Shown here piece after piece: positions 1 through 8,243 of a stretch of DNA of 36,308 nt (its first letter is position 1; every line of letters starts with the position of its first letter). The position numbers were made by a program, and so were the translations under genes. Origin of the DNA: Clostridiales bacterium. GTDB lineage: Bacteria > Bacillota > Clostridia > Lachnospirales > JAQSXR01. The DNA lies in assembly GCA_029256575.1 (NCBI GenBank), contig JAQSXR010000020.1, forward strand, positions 1-36,308, given 5' to 3'. The notes under the pieces were generated by a model. The model was not told the DNA's origin. It saw nothing but the letters and a program-made list of their open reading frames with translations, and did not search any database.

Positions 1-1
1 T

Positions 2-307
2 CTTGTTAAGACAGCTGTATTTGGAGAGGATGCAAACTGGGGTCGTATTCTATGCGCAATGGGGTATGCTGGTGTCGAACTAGATCCTTATAAAGTAGAC
101 CTATGGTTTGAAAGTAAGGTTGGATATTTGAAAATAGTCGAAAACGGAATGGCAACAGATTATAGCGAAGAAGTGGCAACAAAAATATTGTCAGCACAAG
201 AAGTAAAGGCAATTGCGGATGTTAATATGGGCAAAGAAGAAGCTACAGCTTTTGGGTGCGATTTTAGCTTTGATTATGTAAAAATTAATGCGAATTATCG
301 TACATGA
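2..307 (+). CDS. argJ: Glutamate N-acetyltransferase / amino-acid acetyltransferase ArgJ, C-terminal fragment
   Basis: Only the last 101 residues are present; the gene enters from the left edge in frame 2. ArgJ transfers the acetyl group from N-acetylornithine to glutamate (the arginine-synthesis acetyl cycle), and some members also use acetyl-CoA. The fragment carries family signatures: DANWGRILCAMGYAG near its start, the ADVNMGKEEATAFGCDFS segment, and the C-terminal ending DYVKINANYRT, which is the usual last stretch of the ArgJ beta chain. argB follows 59 bp downstream and argD after that, as expected for an arg operon. Mono- or bifunctionality cannot be judged from the fragment. The ATG at base 59 is internal and is not the start. 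Confidence 0.95.
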   Translation, partial: LVKTAVFGEDANWGRILCAMGYAGVELDPYKVDLWFESKVGYLKIVENGMATDYSEEVATKILSAQEVKAIADVNMGKEEATAFGCDFSFDYVKINANYRT

Positions 308-366
308 TAAAATGTAATTATTTTAGCTAAGGACAGATAAATATATAGTCTCGAAGGAGAAAGAAA

Positions 367-1227
367 ATGAAAGATGAAATAAAAAAAGCCCAAATTCTTG
401 TCGATGCGATTCCATATATGCAGCAATTTAATGGGAAAATAGTGGTAATTAAATATGGCGGTAGTGCTATGGTAGATGAAAAATTAAAAGAAAGTATAAT
501 TAAAGATATCGTACTACTAAAACTCGTTGGGTTAAAACCTGTAATTGTGCACGGTGGTGGTAAAGATATAAGTGATTGGATTTCTAAGGTTGGAAAGGTG
601 CCGGAATTCGTTCAAGGCCTAAGAAGAACGGATGCAGAAACAATGGAGATCGCTGAAATGGTTCTGTCCGGTAAAGTTAATAAGTGCTTAGTAGGTCTTG
701 TTCAAAAGCTTGGAGTAAAGGCTGTTGGAATTAGTGGAAAAGATGGTGGTTTACTTAAAGTGGATAAAAAAACAGTAAATGGAGAAGATATTGGCTTCGT
801 GGGAAATATTAAGGAAGTTGACTCTACAATATTAAATGTTTTGCTAGAAAATGGGATAATACCAATTGTCGCTCCGCTTGGGTTGGATGATGAATTCCAA
901 ACCTATAATATTAATGCAGATGATGCTGCTTGTTCAATTGCTTCGGCACTACATGCAGAAAAATTAGTGTTTTTAACTGATGTAGAGGGTGTTTTATTGG
1001 ATCCAAAGGATAAAAACACACTTATATCAGAAATAACTACAAAAAAAGCAGAGGAATTAATACTGAACGGTAATATCGGTGGGGGTATGCTACCTAAGAT
1101 GAAAAACTGTATAGAAGCAGTGGAAAAAAACGTTGGAAGTGTCCACATACTTGATGGAAGAATAGAACATAGTATTCTGCTAGAAGTATTTACAAAAGAA
1201 GGAATAGGAACTGTAATAGTAAAATAA
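367..1227 (+). CDS. argB: Acetylglutamate kinase ArgB
   Basis: A 286-residue protein that phosphorylates N-acetylglutamate with ATP, the second step of cyclic arginine synthesis in the cytoplasm. Family motifs visible: KYGGSAM (residues 29-35, phosphate-binding Lys), HGGG (62-65), [50 protein letters not shown], and [15 protein letters not shown] near the end. The N-terminal helix ([15 protein letters not shown]) ahead of the first strand resembles the arginine-sensitive hexameric type, so feedback inhibition by arginine is likely (inference). The start is preceded by GAAGGAGAAAG. It lies between argJ and argD in one operon. A short hairpin starts right after the stop codon. Confidence 0.97.
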   Translation: MKDEIKKAQILVDAIPYMQQFNGKIVVIKYGGSAMVDEKLKESIIKDIVLLKLVGLKPVIVHGGGKDISDWISKVGKVPEFVQGLRRTDAETMEIAEMVLSGKVNKCLVGLVQKLGVKAVGISGKDGGLLKVDKKTVNGEDIGFVGNIKEVDSTILNVLLENGIIPIVAPLGLDDEFQTYNINADDAACSIASALHAEKLVFLTDVEGVLLDPKDKNTLISEITTKKAEELILNGNIGGGMLPKMKNCIEAVEKNVGSVHILDGRIEHSILLEVFTKEGIGTVIVK

Positions 1228-1229
1228 TA

Positions 1230-1251
1230 AAAGGCGGATTGTTCCGCCTTT
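1230..1251 (+). terminator. Intercistronic hairpin between argB and argD
   Basis: A perfect 9-bp stem AAAGGCGGA / TCCGCCTTT with loop TTGT lies directly after argB. It has no clean T-run (TGTATAATTT follows), and the argD ribosome-binding site begins 10 bases later. It is therefore better read as a weak or partial terminator, or an mRNA-stabilising hairpin, than as the operon end. Confidence 0.6.
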
Positions 1252-1273
1252 GTATAATTTGAGGAGGATTTGC

Positions 1274-2440
1274 ATGGATTACATTGAAAAAGCAGAAAAG
1301 GCATTTATGAATACATATAAACGATATCCGATTGTATTTGAAAAAGGCGAAGGGGTATATTTATATGATACTACAGGTAAAAAATATTTGGATTTTGCAG
1401 CTGGAATAGCAGTTAATATCTTGGGCTATAGTTGCAATGAGTATAAAGAAGCATTAAAATCGCAAATAGACAGTATAATTCACTGCTCTAATTTGTTTTA
1501 TAATAAACCAGCAATTGAAGCTGCAGAAATATTGGTACAAAAAACAGGGATGCATAAAGCTTTCCTTGCAAATAGTGGAACAGAAGCAATAGAAGGTGCA
1601 GTTAAACTAGCTAGAAAATATGGATATAAAAAGGGTATTAAGAATACTGAAGTAATTGCAATGAATAATTCTTTTCATGGAAGAAGTTTAGGAGCGTTAG
1701 CGGTTACGGGTCAACCAAAGTATCAAGAAATCTATAAAAGTGTAATTTCTGGTGTCCAATTTGCAAATTACAATGACTATAAAAGTGTAGAAGCATTGGT
1801 AAATGAAAATACATGTGCTATTATATTGGAACCAATTCAAGGGGAAGGTGGAATATACCCTGCGACAAAAGAATTTATGCAAAATTTAAGAAAACTATGT
1901 GATTTAAAAGATATACTTCTTATATTCGACGAAATACAGTGTGGTATTGGACGAACTGGTAAATTATTTGCCTTTGAAAACTATGATGTTAAACCAGATG
2001 TGATAGTACTGGCAAAAGGAATAGGTGCAGGAATTCCGGTTGGAGCATTTGTTGCGAATGAAAAAGCAGCGGTATTTGAACCGGGTGATCATGGAACTAC
2101 TTATGGGGGGAATCCTCTTGCGGGTACCGCAGTAAAAATAACATTTGATTTATTGGATAAATACAGTATAATAAACAATGCAGAAGTAATGGGAAATTAT
2201 TTAAGTGAAAAATTGAATGAATTATTTAAGACATCTGAATGTATTTTTGACATACGAGGAAAAGGCTTGATGCAGGGGATTGAATTTAACTGTGAAGTAG
2301 TTCCAATTATAAGAAATTGTATGGAAAAAGGTCTGTTGGTTATTAACGCTGGAGCAAAAGTTATTCGATTAGTTCCACCGTTAATCATAAATAAAGACAA
2401 CATTGATGAAATGATAGATGTCCTTAAAAGTAGCTTTTAG
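1274..2440 (+). CDS. argD: Acetylornithine aminotransferase ArgD
   Basis: A 388-residue class III PLP aminotransferase. It interconverts N-acetylglutamate semialdehyde and N-acetylornithine using glutamate, in the cytoplasm. Visible motifs: the GITLD-like region KKYLDFAAGIAVNILGY, the NSGTEAIEGAVKLARKY segment that binds the cofactor phosphate, HGRSLGALAVTGQPKYQ, IILEPIQGEGG, the IFDEIQCGIGRTG strand with the PLP-pyridine Asp, and ILAKGIGAGIPVGAF with the Schiff-base lysine at about residue 248. I chose ATG 1274 because GAGGAGG sits 7 bases before it; an in-frame ATG at 1250 lies inside the preceding hairpin and has no ribosome-binding site. It is the last arg gene in the window; a new promoter follows. 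Confidence 0.95.
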   Translation: MDYIEKAEKAFMNTYKRYPIVFEKGEGVYLYDTTGKKYLDFAAGIAVNILGYSCNEYKEALKSQIDSIIHCSNLFYNKPAIEAAEILVQKTGMHKAFLANSGTEAIEGAVKLARKYGYKKGIKNTEVIAMNNSFHGRSLGALAVTGQPKYQEIYKSVISGVQFANYNDYKSVEALVNENTCAIILEPIQGEGGIYPATKEFMQNLRKLCDLKDILLIFDEIQCGIGRTGKLFAFENYDVKPDVIVLAKGIGAGIPVGAFVANEKAAVFEPGDHGTTYGGNPLAGTAVKITFDLLDKYSIINNAEVMGNYLSEKLNELFKTSECIFDIRGKGLMQGIEFNCEVVPIIRNCMEKGLLVINAGAKVIRLVPPLIINKDNIDEMIDVLKSSF

Positions 2441-2504
2441 TGTAACATTGCTCAATAAAGATGACTATTTAGTTGTCAAGGTATAAAAAATATACAAAAA
2501 GCTG

Positions 2505-2532
2505 TTGACACATGGCTTGTATGTGATATAAT
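2505..2532 (+). promoter_or_regulatory. Strong sigma-A promoter of the maltodextrin ABC operon
   Basis: TTGACA (2505-2510), 16-bp spacer, TATAAT (2527-2532). The TG at 2524-2525 makes an extended -10. Both hexamers match consensus, so high basal expression of the solute-binding protein is expected. The predicted start near 2539 leaves a leader of about 120 nt holding a loose inverted repeat (TATGTA 2574-2579 / TACATA 2589-2594) that could be an operator or a leader hairpin. Confidence 0.85.
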
Positions 2533-2662
2533 ATAGCTAATTCGTACAAAAAAAGGTATGGTTTTAAGTACATTATGTATGAATGCAGTACATACTTTGA
2601 AACAATGCATATAAGTGCTTGTTTATAAAAACATTTTCTAATTAAAGGGAGGAAATTTAGTC

Positions 2663-3967
2663 ATGAAGAAATTGACAAAATTAGTGGCATTACTTATGGT
2701 ATTAGTAATGGCAGTAGCTATGCTACAAGGCTGTAAAAAAGATGACAAAGATGAAGACAAAGATGTTGCAACAACAACAACTGAAGCTGCAGTAGAAACA
2801 GAAACACCTGTTGAAACAGCAACTGAAGAAGTACCAGATACTGCTGTATATGATGCTATCGAAGATGGTGCTGTATTAACAGTTTGGGAATCAGGCGGAG
2901 TTGACGGTGAATTTATTAAAGAAGCAGCAACACAATTCACTGAAAAATACGGCGTACAAGTAACATATGAAGAAGTTGGACACACTGAAACAGTTGGTAA
3001 AATTATATTAGACGGACCAGCTGGTGTTGGTGCAGACGTATATGCAGCTCCACATGATAAATTAGGTGAAGTTGTTGCTAACGGTTTAGCTTTAGAAAAT
3101 GATATCGCTGGATTTGCAGAAAAGTTTTCAGAAGTTGGTATCAAAGCTGGTACTGTTGATGGTAAGAACTATTCATACCCTCTTCAATTCGAAACTTATG
3201 CATTATTCTACAACAAAGATTTAGTAGCTACACCTCCAACAACTTGGGATGAAGTTATTGCTTTTGCTGAAACTTACAATGATACAGCAAACAACAAATT
3301 TGCTTGTATGTGGGAAGCAGGAAATGCTTACTATGGTTTCGCATTCTTAAGTGCTGCAGGTCCATTATTTGGAGCTGAAGGAACTGACAAGAATGTAGTA
3401 TTAACAGATACTCCAGAAGCAGTTGAAGCTATGAAATATTACCAAACACTTAGAACAAAAGTATATGATGTTCCTGCAGCAGATACAACTTATGATGCTA
3501 TGATGGCTGCTTTTACTGAAGGTAAAGCTGCAATGACTCTTAATGGTCCATGGGCAATCAAAGACTGTGTAAACGCTGGACTTAACTTCGGTATCGTACC
3601 ATTCCCTAAACTTCAAAATGGTGCAACACCATTAACATTCTCAGGAATCCGTGTATTACACGTAAGTGCTTACACTAAATATCCAAATGCAGCAAAAGCA
3701 TTTGCTTACTTCTGTACAGTAGATCTTGCACAAACTCGTTATGAACTTACTGGTGGAGTTCCTGTATTAAAAGATATCGAAATCGCTGATGAATACCAAG
3801 CAGCTATAGCAGCAGCTGGTGACAATGCGGTACCAATGCCTTCAATCCCAGCTATGAACGCTTACTGGACAGTAATGGGTGGTATCTATACTAATATTTG
3901 GAATGGAAATGATGTAGAAGCAGAAATGAATGCTGCAACTACAGCTCTTAAATCACAAATAGAATAG
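2663..3967 (+). CDS. Maltose/maltodextrin-type ABC transporter substrate-binding lipoprotein
   Basis: A 434-residue extracellular solute-binding protein (family 1, MalE-like). The signal peptide ends in a lipobox (MLQGC, Cys24), so it should be lipid-anchored on the outer face of the membrane. An acidic, Thr/Glu-rich linker (about residues 26-60) leads to the binding domain. Family features are the early LTVWESGG strand, YPLQFETYALFYNKDL, MAAFTEGKAAMTLNGPWAI, and ALKSQIE at the end. GGGAGG precedes the start. Codon use is more biased than in the neighbours (many GCT, GTT, GAA, ACA codons), consistent with high expression. The two permease genes follow, and a GH13 enzyme and debranching enzyme lie nearby. 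Maltodextrin is therefore the likely ligand, but substrate specificity cannot be read from sequence alone. Confidence 0.9.
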   Translation: MKKLTKLVALLMVLVMAVAMLQGCKKDDKDEDKDVATTTTEAAVETETPVETATEEVPDTAVYDAIEDGAVLTVWESGGVDGEFIKEAATQFTEKYGVQVTYEEVGHTETVGKIILDGPAGVGADVYAAPHDKLGEVVANGLALENDIAGFAEKFSEVGIKAGTVDGKNYSYPLQFETYALFYNKDLVATPPTTWDEVIAFAETYNDTANNKFACMWEAGNAYYGFAFLSAAGPLFGAEGTDKNVVLTDTPEAVEAMKYYQTLRTKVYDVPAADTTYDAMMAAFTEGKAAMTLNGPWAIKDCVNAGLNFGIVPFPKLQNGATPLTFSGIRVLHVSAYTKYPNAAKAFAYFCTVDLAQTRYELTGGVPVLKDIEIADEYQAAIAAAGDNAVPMPSIPAMNAYWTVMGGIYTNIWNGNDVEAEMNAATTALKSQIE

Positions 3968-3983
3968 TGATTAGGTTATTTCA

Positions 3984-4038
3984 AAAAGGATAGTACATTA
4001 TTTGGGGGTAGATTTAGTTCAGGCTAAATCTATCCTTT
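3984..4038 (+). promoter_or_regulatory. Intercistronic hairpin between binding protein and permease genes
   Basis: A perfect 9-bp inverted repeat, TAGATTTAG (4009-4017) / CTAAATCTA (4024-4032), has a 6-nt loop. An upstream AAAGGATA (3985-3992) can also pair with TATCCTTT (4031-4038), giving an alternative fold. There is no T-run. Hairpins behind a malE-type gene are known to stabilise the upstream message and lower permease expression; I infer that role here. Confidence 0.6.
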
Positions 4039-4059
4039 ATAATAGAAAGGTGGCTGGCA

Positions 4060-5382
4060 ATGAATAAGGCAAAAAAAGCGGGTATTTGCTCTACTCTATT
4101 TATGGGATTAGGCCAAATAACAGTTAATAAAGAATATATGAAGGGCATTATTTTTGCGGTTATAGAGATAGTTGCCTTATTAAACTTTAAATTCTTCACC
4201 TCAGGAATCAGAGGGCTTGCTACTTTAGGTAGAGTAACTGGATACCCTGTTGAAGAAGTTGCAAAAAGTGACCACTCGATTAGGTTGCTAATTGTAGGTA
4301 TAATGAGTAGTATTTTATTAGGAATAATAGTTATATCATATATATTTAATATTTTAGATGCTATTCATAGTGGTAAAAAATTAGATAGAGGGTTTTCACT
4401 TCCAAATTTCAAACGTTTTATGAAAGATTTTTGGGATAAGGCATTCCCATACATTATGATGGCGCCTGCACTAATTCTTGTAGTATTTTTTGTTTTGATG
4501 CCGATAATTTTCGGTATAGCGTTGGCATTTACTAATTATGGTTTTCCAAATAATCTTCCTCAAAAGAACCTCGTGTCTTGGGTTGGGTTTGGAAATATTA
4601 GTAAAATAGTCAAGTTACCAATGTGGAACAACGCATTTGTAGGGATTTTTTCTTGGACAGTAATATGGGCAGTATTAGCTACATTCACTTGTTTCTCAGG
4701 TGGTCTTTTAGTTGCGCTCTTACTTAATAGCAAATTTGTTAAATACAAAAAGTTCTGGAGAACAATATTTATATTACCATACTCAGTACCAGGGCTAATT
4801 TCATTATTAGTATGGTCTAATATGCTAAATGGTCAATTTGGACCTATAAACATGACATTAAAACAATTTGGAATAATCGACACTTATTTCGGTGTCTTAA
4901 AAACAAATATAGGCTGGCTCTCTGATCCTTTGACAGCAAGAATCACAGTAATTTTAGTAAACCTTTGGTTAGGATTCCCTTACTTTATGGCTTTACTTAC
5001 AGGTATAATGACAAGTATATCAGAAGAAATGTACGAAGCAGCTGAGATTGATGGAGCAACAAATATCCAAAAGTTTAGATTCATAACTTTACCAATGGTT
5101 ATTATTGCAACAACTCCGCTTATTATCATGTCATTTTCGGCTAACTTCAATAACTTTGGAGCGATCTATTTCTTAACGCAAGGTGGACCGTCTGGAACAT
5201 ATAATCCAGCAGTTAATGCAGGAGCTACGGATATTCTTATTACTTGGATATATAAATTAACAATTGATAAACAAATGTATAATATAGCTGCATTAATGTC
5301 ACTGATAATATTTATCATAATAGGTGGTTTCTCGTTCTATAACTTTAAGAACACGAAAGCATTTAAAGATGATGAATTCTAA
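4060..5382 (+). CDS. MalF-like sugar ABC transporter permease
   Basis: A 440-residue integral membrane permease of a CUT1-type importer. An N-terminal part (about residues 1-125) has a short GLGQITVNKEYMKGIIF segment and two membrane spans, as in the larger MalF/MalC proteins of Firmicutes. The core six-span permease domain follows from about residue 130 (FPYIMMAPALILVVFFVLMP). The cytoplasmic coupling EAA loop, EEMYEAAEIDGATNIQKF, lies at about residues 322-339 and docks on the ATPase. AGAAAGGTGG precedes the ATG. Its partner permease begins 22 bp downstream. The operon has no ATPase gene, so the pair must use an ATP-binding subunit encoded elsewhere (inference). Confidence 0.92.
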   Translation: MNKAKKAGICSTLFMGLGQITVNKEYMKGIIFAVIEIVALLNFKFFTSGIRGLATLGRVTGYPVEEVAKSDHSIRLLIVGIMSSILLGIIVISYIFNILDAIHSGKKLDRGFSLPNFKRFMKDFWDKAFPYIMMAPALILVVFFVLMPIIFGIALAFTNYGFPNNLPQKNLVSWVGFGNISKIVKLPMWNNAFVGIFSWTVIWAVLATFTCFSGGLLVALLLNSKFVKYKKFWRTIFILPYSVPGLISLLVWSNMLNGQFGPINMTLKQFGIIDTYFGVLKTNIGWLSDPLTARITVILVNLWLGFPYFMALLTGIMTSISEEMYEAAEIDGATNIQKFRFITLPMVIIATTPLIIMSFSANFNNFGAIYFLTQGGPSGTYNPAVNAGATDILITWIYKLTIDKQMYNIAALMSLIIFIIIGGFSFYNFKNTKAFKDDEF

Positions 5383-5404
5383 ACTAGAGTAAGGGGAATC
5401 CAAG

Positions 5405-7966
5405 ATGAAAAATATAAATAAAATAATTTTATCAATGGTTATGGTTGTTTTCCTTTTAGCTGGTTGTGGAAAACAGGTCGATATTACAAAAACTTTTTCA
5501 AGTACAGACAAATCACAATCTACACTTGAAAAATTAATTGCTTATGAAATTAGTGAAGCAAATAAAGCTGTTGATATTGAATTACTAAAGGTAGAATTAA
5601 GTAATACAAACAGTTTTAGTGGTAAAGCTGCAATAGTTTTTAATAGAAAATATGATGATGCTTTAATTAATGTTAAGATAGCTGAGATATATCAATCTTC
5701 TGAGCAAAAATCTAATCTTGATGATCTTAAAAAACTATATAAAGAAATTGCTAGCGAATACAAATCAAATATAAAAGCTTTGCCAGATGCTTTGGTAGAG
5801 GGCGTTGAAGATATTAATGAAATCTTAGATGATTTGAATAATTATGCGAGTGCAATTGCTTCATCAAATGCTGATATTGATACTATAGTTACTGATTCAC
5901 AATTATTTGCAGATAGGATATCAGCAGTTGTAACTGTTTTATATTCAAAATCTGAAGATTTTTTAGTAGACTATCCAGATGTTCTTACGGATATTGAAAA
6001 TGTAGAAGCAGTTAAGAATATAGGAATTCAAGATATAATAACAAAAGAAAATAAATTAAAAGAGAGACTTAATAAAGAAGCAAAGAAAGCATTACAAAAA
6101 ACGACTCTCAAAGAAATTGAATCAGGATACAAAGCAATTCTAAAAGGAAATAAGAATGTAAAGTTTGATAAAGTTGATTATAATGACAAAGAAGTCTTTG
6201 CTGTTATAACTTATAAAAATATCACTGACTTATATCCAAATATTATTATTTCAACACCTAAGAAATTGATGAGTATGGATAATACTGATGAAAGTCTAGT
6301 TAGAGATATATCAAGAGCTAGATTAAAATATGCACTTAATTATATGAAATCTCCAATACTTAGTGCTATGAAAGATTTTGCTAATGAAATAACATATCAA
6401 GTAGAATCGTTAGCAATTATTAAACTTGAACAAGCAGGTAAAAAAATCACACAAGCTTCAACAAAGAAGTTGACTGATATATCTAGAGCATATGCTGATG
6501 AGATTTATGCTTTAGGTGTAAAATATGGTGATATTATTCTAAACACACCTCTAGAACAAGTGAAAACTAATATTGATAGTATAATTACTGAAGCATTAGC
6601 TGAATTAGAAGTAATTAATGCAAAATATGATGCATTAACTACGGAAGAAATTACTCTTCTAGAAAATAGTTTAAAAGAATACAAAAATTTAAGTGGTAAG
6701 ATTATTGATGATACAGAAGCAATAGGATTTATACTTGATATTGTTGATCAATATTACAGTGACATTGAAAAATATTCAGATAATCCAGTTACTTTTGAAA
6801 AATCTGCAAATGAATTCAATGAAATTACAATGGCTTATTTCTCATTTAATAATCCGATCCCAGTAGAAGTCAGATTCACGATTGATGGTAAATTCATTAA
6901 TAAAATGACTTATAATGATAAGATTGATTCGAAAGATAATTATCACATTAATGCACAAGAATCTGGTGAATTAACGGTAAGAATTAATGCTAATGTTAAT
7001 GAATCACTTGTTCTAATGAACATTAATGCATTTAGTATGACATACTATAAATATATTGCTCTTAGTATATTAGCGATATTAATAGTTCTGTTCTTTGTAA
7101 ATAAAAAAGCATTTAAGAAAATGCTAACAATAATAATATTATTGTTAATTTCAGTAATTGTATTATACCCAATGGCTTGGATTATTGGTTCATCCTTTAG
7201 TAAACACCAAGCTCTTGCATCGGTAAGTATAAATCCGATACCAAAAAATCCTTCATTACTCCAATACAAGCGACTTTTCTTACATGAAAGTTACGATTAT
7301 GCAGCTTGGTATTTCAATTCATTTAAAATCGCATTCTTCAATATGCTTATGTGCGTATTATTGACAGTATCAACTGCTTATGTATTCTCAAGATTTAAAT
7401 TTAGAGGTAAAAAATCAGGAATGATGTTTATGTTAATTATTCAAATATTCCCATCATTCTCTGCAATGGTAGCGATATATACATTGTTATCCTCGATAAC
7501 ATTCTTGAAACCATTGACAGGAACACAATCACTGGTCGATACGCATCTTGGGTTATTACTAGTGTATTCTTCCGGGCAGGTACCATATAATACATGGCTT
7601 GTAAAAGGATATTTTGATTCAATTTCTCGAAGCTTAGACGAAGCAGCTAAGATAGACGGTGCAAGTAACCTACAGGCTTTCTGGAAAGTTATTTTACCAC
7701 TAGGTGTTCCAATTGTTTCGTTCGTTGCAGTAACAAGCTTTATGGCTCCATGGATGGATTTCATACTTCCAACATTATTACTTAAATCACCAGATAAGAA
7801 AACACTTGCAATTGGCCTACAAGAAATGATAACAGGTCAAGCAAATAATAACTTTACATTATTTGCGGCTGGTGCTGTATTAGTAGCAGTACCAATAACA
7901 GCGTTATTCTCTTTCTGTCAAAAATATGTTGTAACAGGATTATCATCAGGTGCTGTAAAAGGTTAA
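5405..7966 (+). CDS. Fusion: lipoprotein-like extracellular domain + MalG-like ABC permease
   Basis: One uninterrupted 853-residue reading frame. Residues 1-21 form a lipoprotein signal peptide (FLLAGC, lipobox Cys21). Residues about 22-480 are hydrophilic and mostly helical, with heptad-like Leu/Ile spacing. A probably beta-rich stretch (about 480-545, VEVRFTIDGKFINKMTY and following) precedes a membrane span (about 549-566, ALSILAILIVLFFVN). A short basic loop then leads to the MalG core: a span at about 574-596, the usual later spans, and an EAA loop (SLDEAAKIDGASNLQAF, about 743-759). Ordinary MalG proteins have about 280 residues and no such N-terminus. The predicted topology puts about 520 residues outside the cell next to the translocation pore, possibly lipid-anchored. 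I do not recognise the extra domain; roles in docking the binding protein or sensing load are guesses. AAGGGGAATCCAAG precedes the ATG. Confidence 0.88.
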   Translation: MKNINKIILSMVMVVFLLAGCGKQVDITKTFSSTDKSQSTLEKLIAYEISEANKAVDIELLKVELSNTNSFSGKAAIVFNRKYDDALINVKIAEIYQSSEQKSNLDDLKKLYKEIASEYKSNIKALPDALVEGVEDINEILDDLNNYASAIASSNADIDTIVTDSQLFADRISAVVTVLYSKSEDFLVDYPDVLTDIENVEAVKNIGIQDIITKENKLKERLNKEAKKALQKTTLKEIESGYKAILKGNKNVKFDKVDYNDKEVFAVITYKNITDLYPNIIISTPKKLMSMDNTDESLVRDISRARLKYALNYMKSPILSAMKDFANEITYQVESLAIIKLEQAGKKITQASTKKLTDISRAYADEIYALGVKYGDIILNTPLEQVKTNIDSIITEALAELEVINAKYDALTTEEITLLENSLKEYKNLSGKIIDDTEAIGFILDIVDQYYSDIEKYSDNPVTFEKSANEFNEITMAYFSFNNPIPVEVRFTIDGKFINKMTYNDKIDSKDNYHINAQESGELTVRINANVNESLVLMNINAFSMTYYKYIALSILAILIVLFFVNKKAFKKMLTIIILLLISVIVLYPMAWIIGSSFSKHQALASVSINPIPKNPSLLQYKRLFLHESYDYAAWYFNSFKIAFFNMLMCVLLTVSTAYVFSRFKFRGKKSGMMFMLIIQIFPSFSAMVAIYTLLSSITFLKPLTGTQSLVDTHLGLLLVYSSGQVPYNTWLVKGYFDSISRSLDEAAKIDGASNLQAFWKVILPLGVPIVSFVAVTSFMAPWMDFILPTLLLKSPDKKTLAIGLQEMITGQANNNFTLFAAGAVLVAVPITALFSFCQKYVVTGLSSGAVKG

Positions 7967-7983
7967 TTATTAAAATAACTACT

Positions 7984-8057
7984 ACAAGAAAGCGGTTATG
8001 TCGCACTAGTGAAACAAAGAAATTTGGTCACGTGCGAGCAAGACGAACTTTCCTGTT
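7984..8057 (-). repeat. Dispersed 74-bp palindromic repeat, copy A
   Basis: This stretch aligns without gaps to the reverse complement of 34741-34814. About 60 of 74 positions are identical by my hand count, and most differences are transitions. The run GCGAGCAAGACGAACTTTCC is fully conserved. Neither copy is coding. Copy A directly precedes the terminator at 8068-8096, and its internal palindrome is partly decayed compared with copy B. It looks like a REP/MITE-like element, but no family is assigned. Confidence 0.75.
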
Positions 8058-8067
8058 TCATAAAAAT

Positions 8068-8096
8068 AAAGGGGGGCTTAATTCAGCTCCCCTTTT
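8068..8096 (+). terminator. Intrinsic terminator of the ABC importer operon
   Basis: An 11-bp stem (AAAGGGGGGCT / AGCTCCCCTTT with one G-T pair), loop TAATTC, then a short TTTT run. It lies 100 bp after the MalG-fusion stop and closes the binding-protein/permease operon. Confidence 0.85.
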
Positions 8097-8243
8097 ATGA
8101 CATAATTTTATTTTATATAAATTTTATTTCATTTTTCGTCATATTTTATAAAAATAGCTTGATTTATTTTGTAAAATAGGCGAAAATAGACATATAGATA
8201 ATTTTATATAATCATAAAAATTAGATCTTCAGGGGGTATTTGA

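Noticed and set aside
2638-3144. 168-codon antisense frame opposite the binding-protein gene
   Set aside because: Low-complexity Ser/Thr/Ala translation caused by biased codon use of the real gene; no ribosome-binding site.
8100-8240. Possible sigma-D (motility) promoter before the chemoreceptor
   Set aside because: TAAA and ATAGATAA are present but spaced about 18 bp apart, longer than the usual 15, and the -10 matches only partly.
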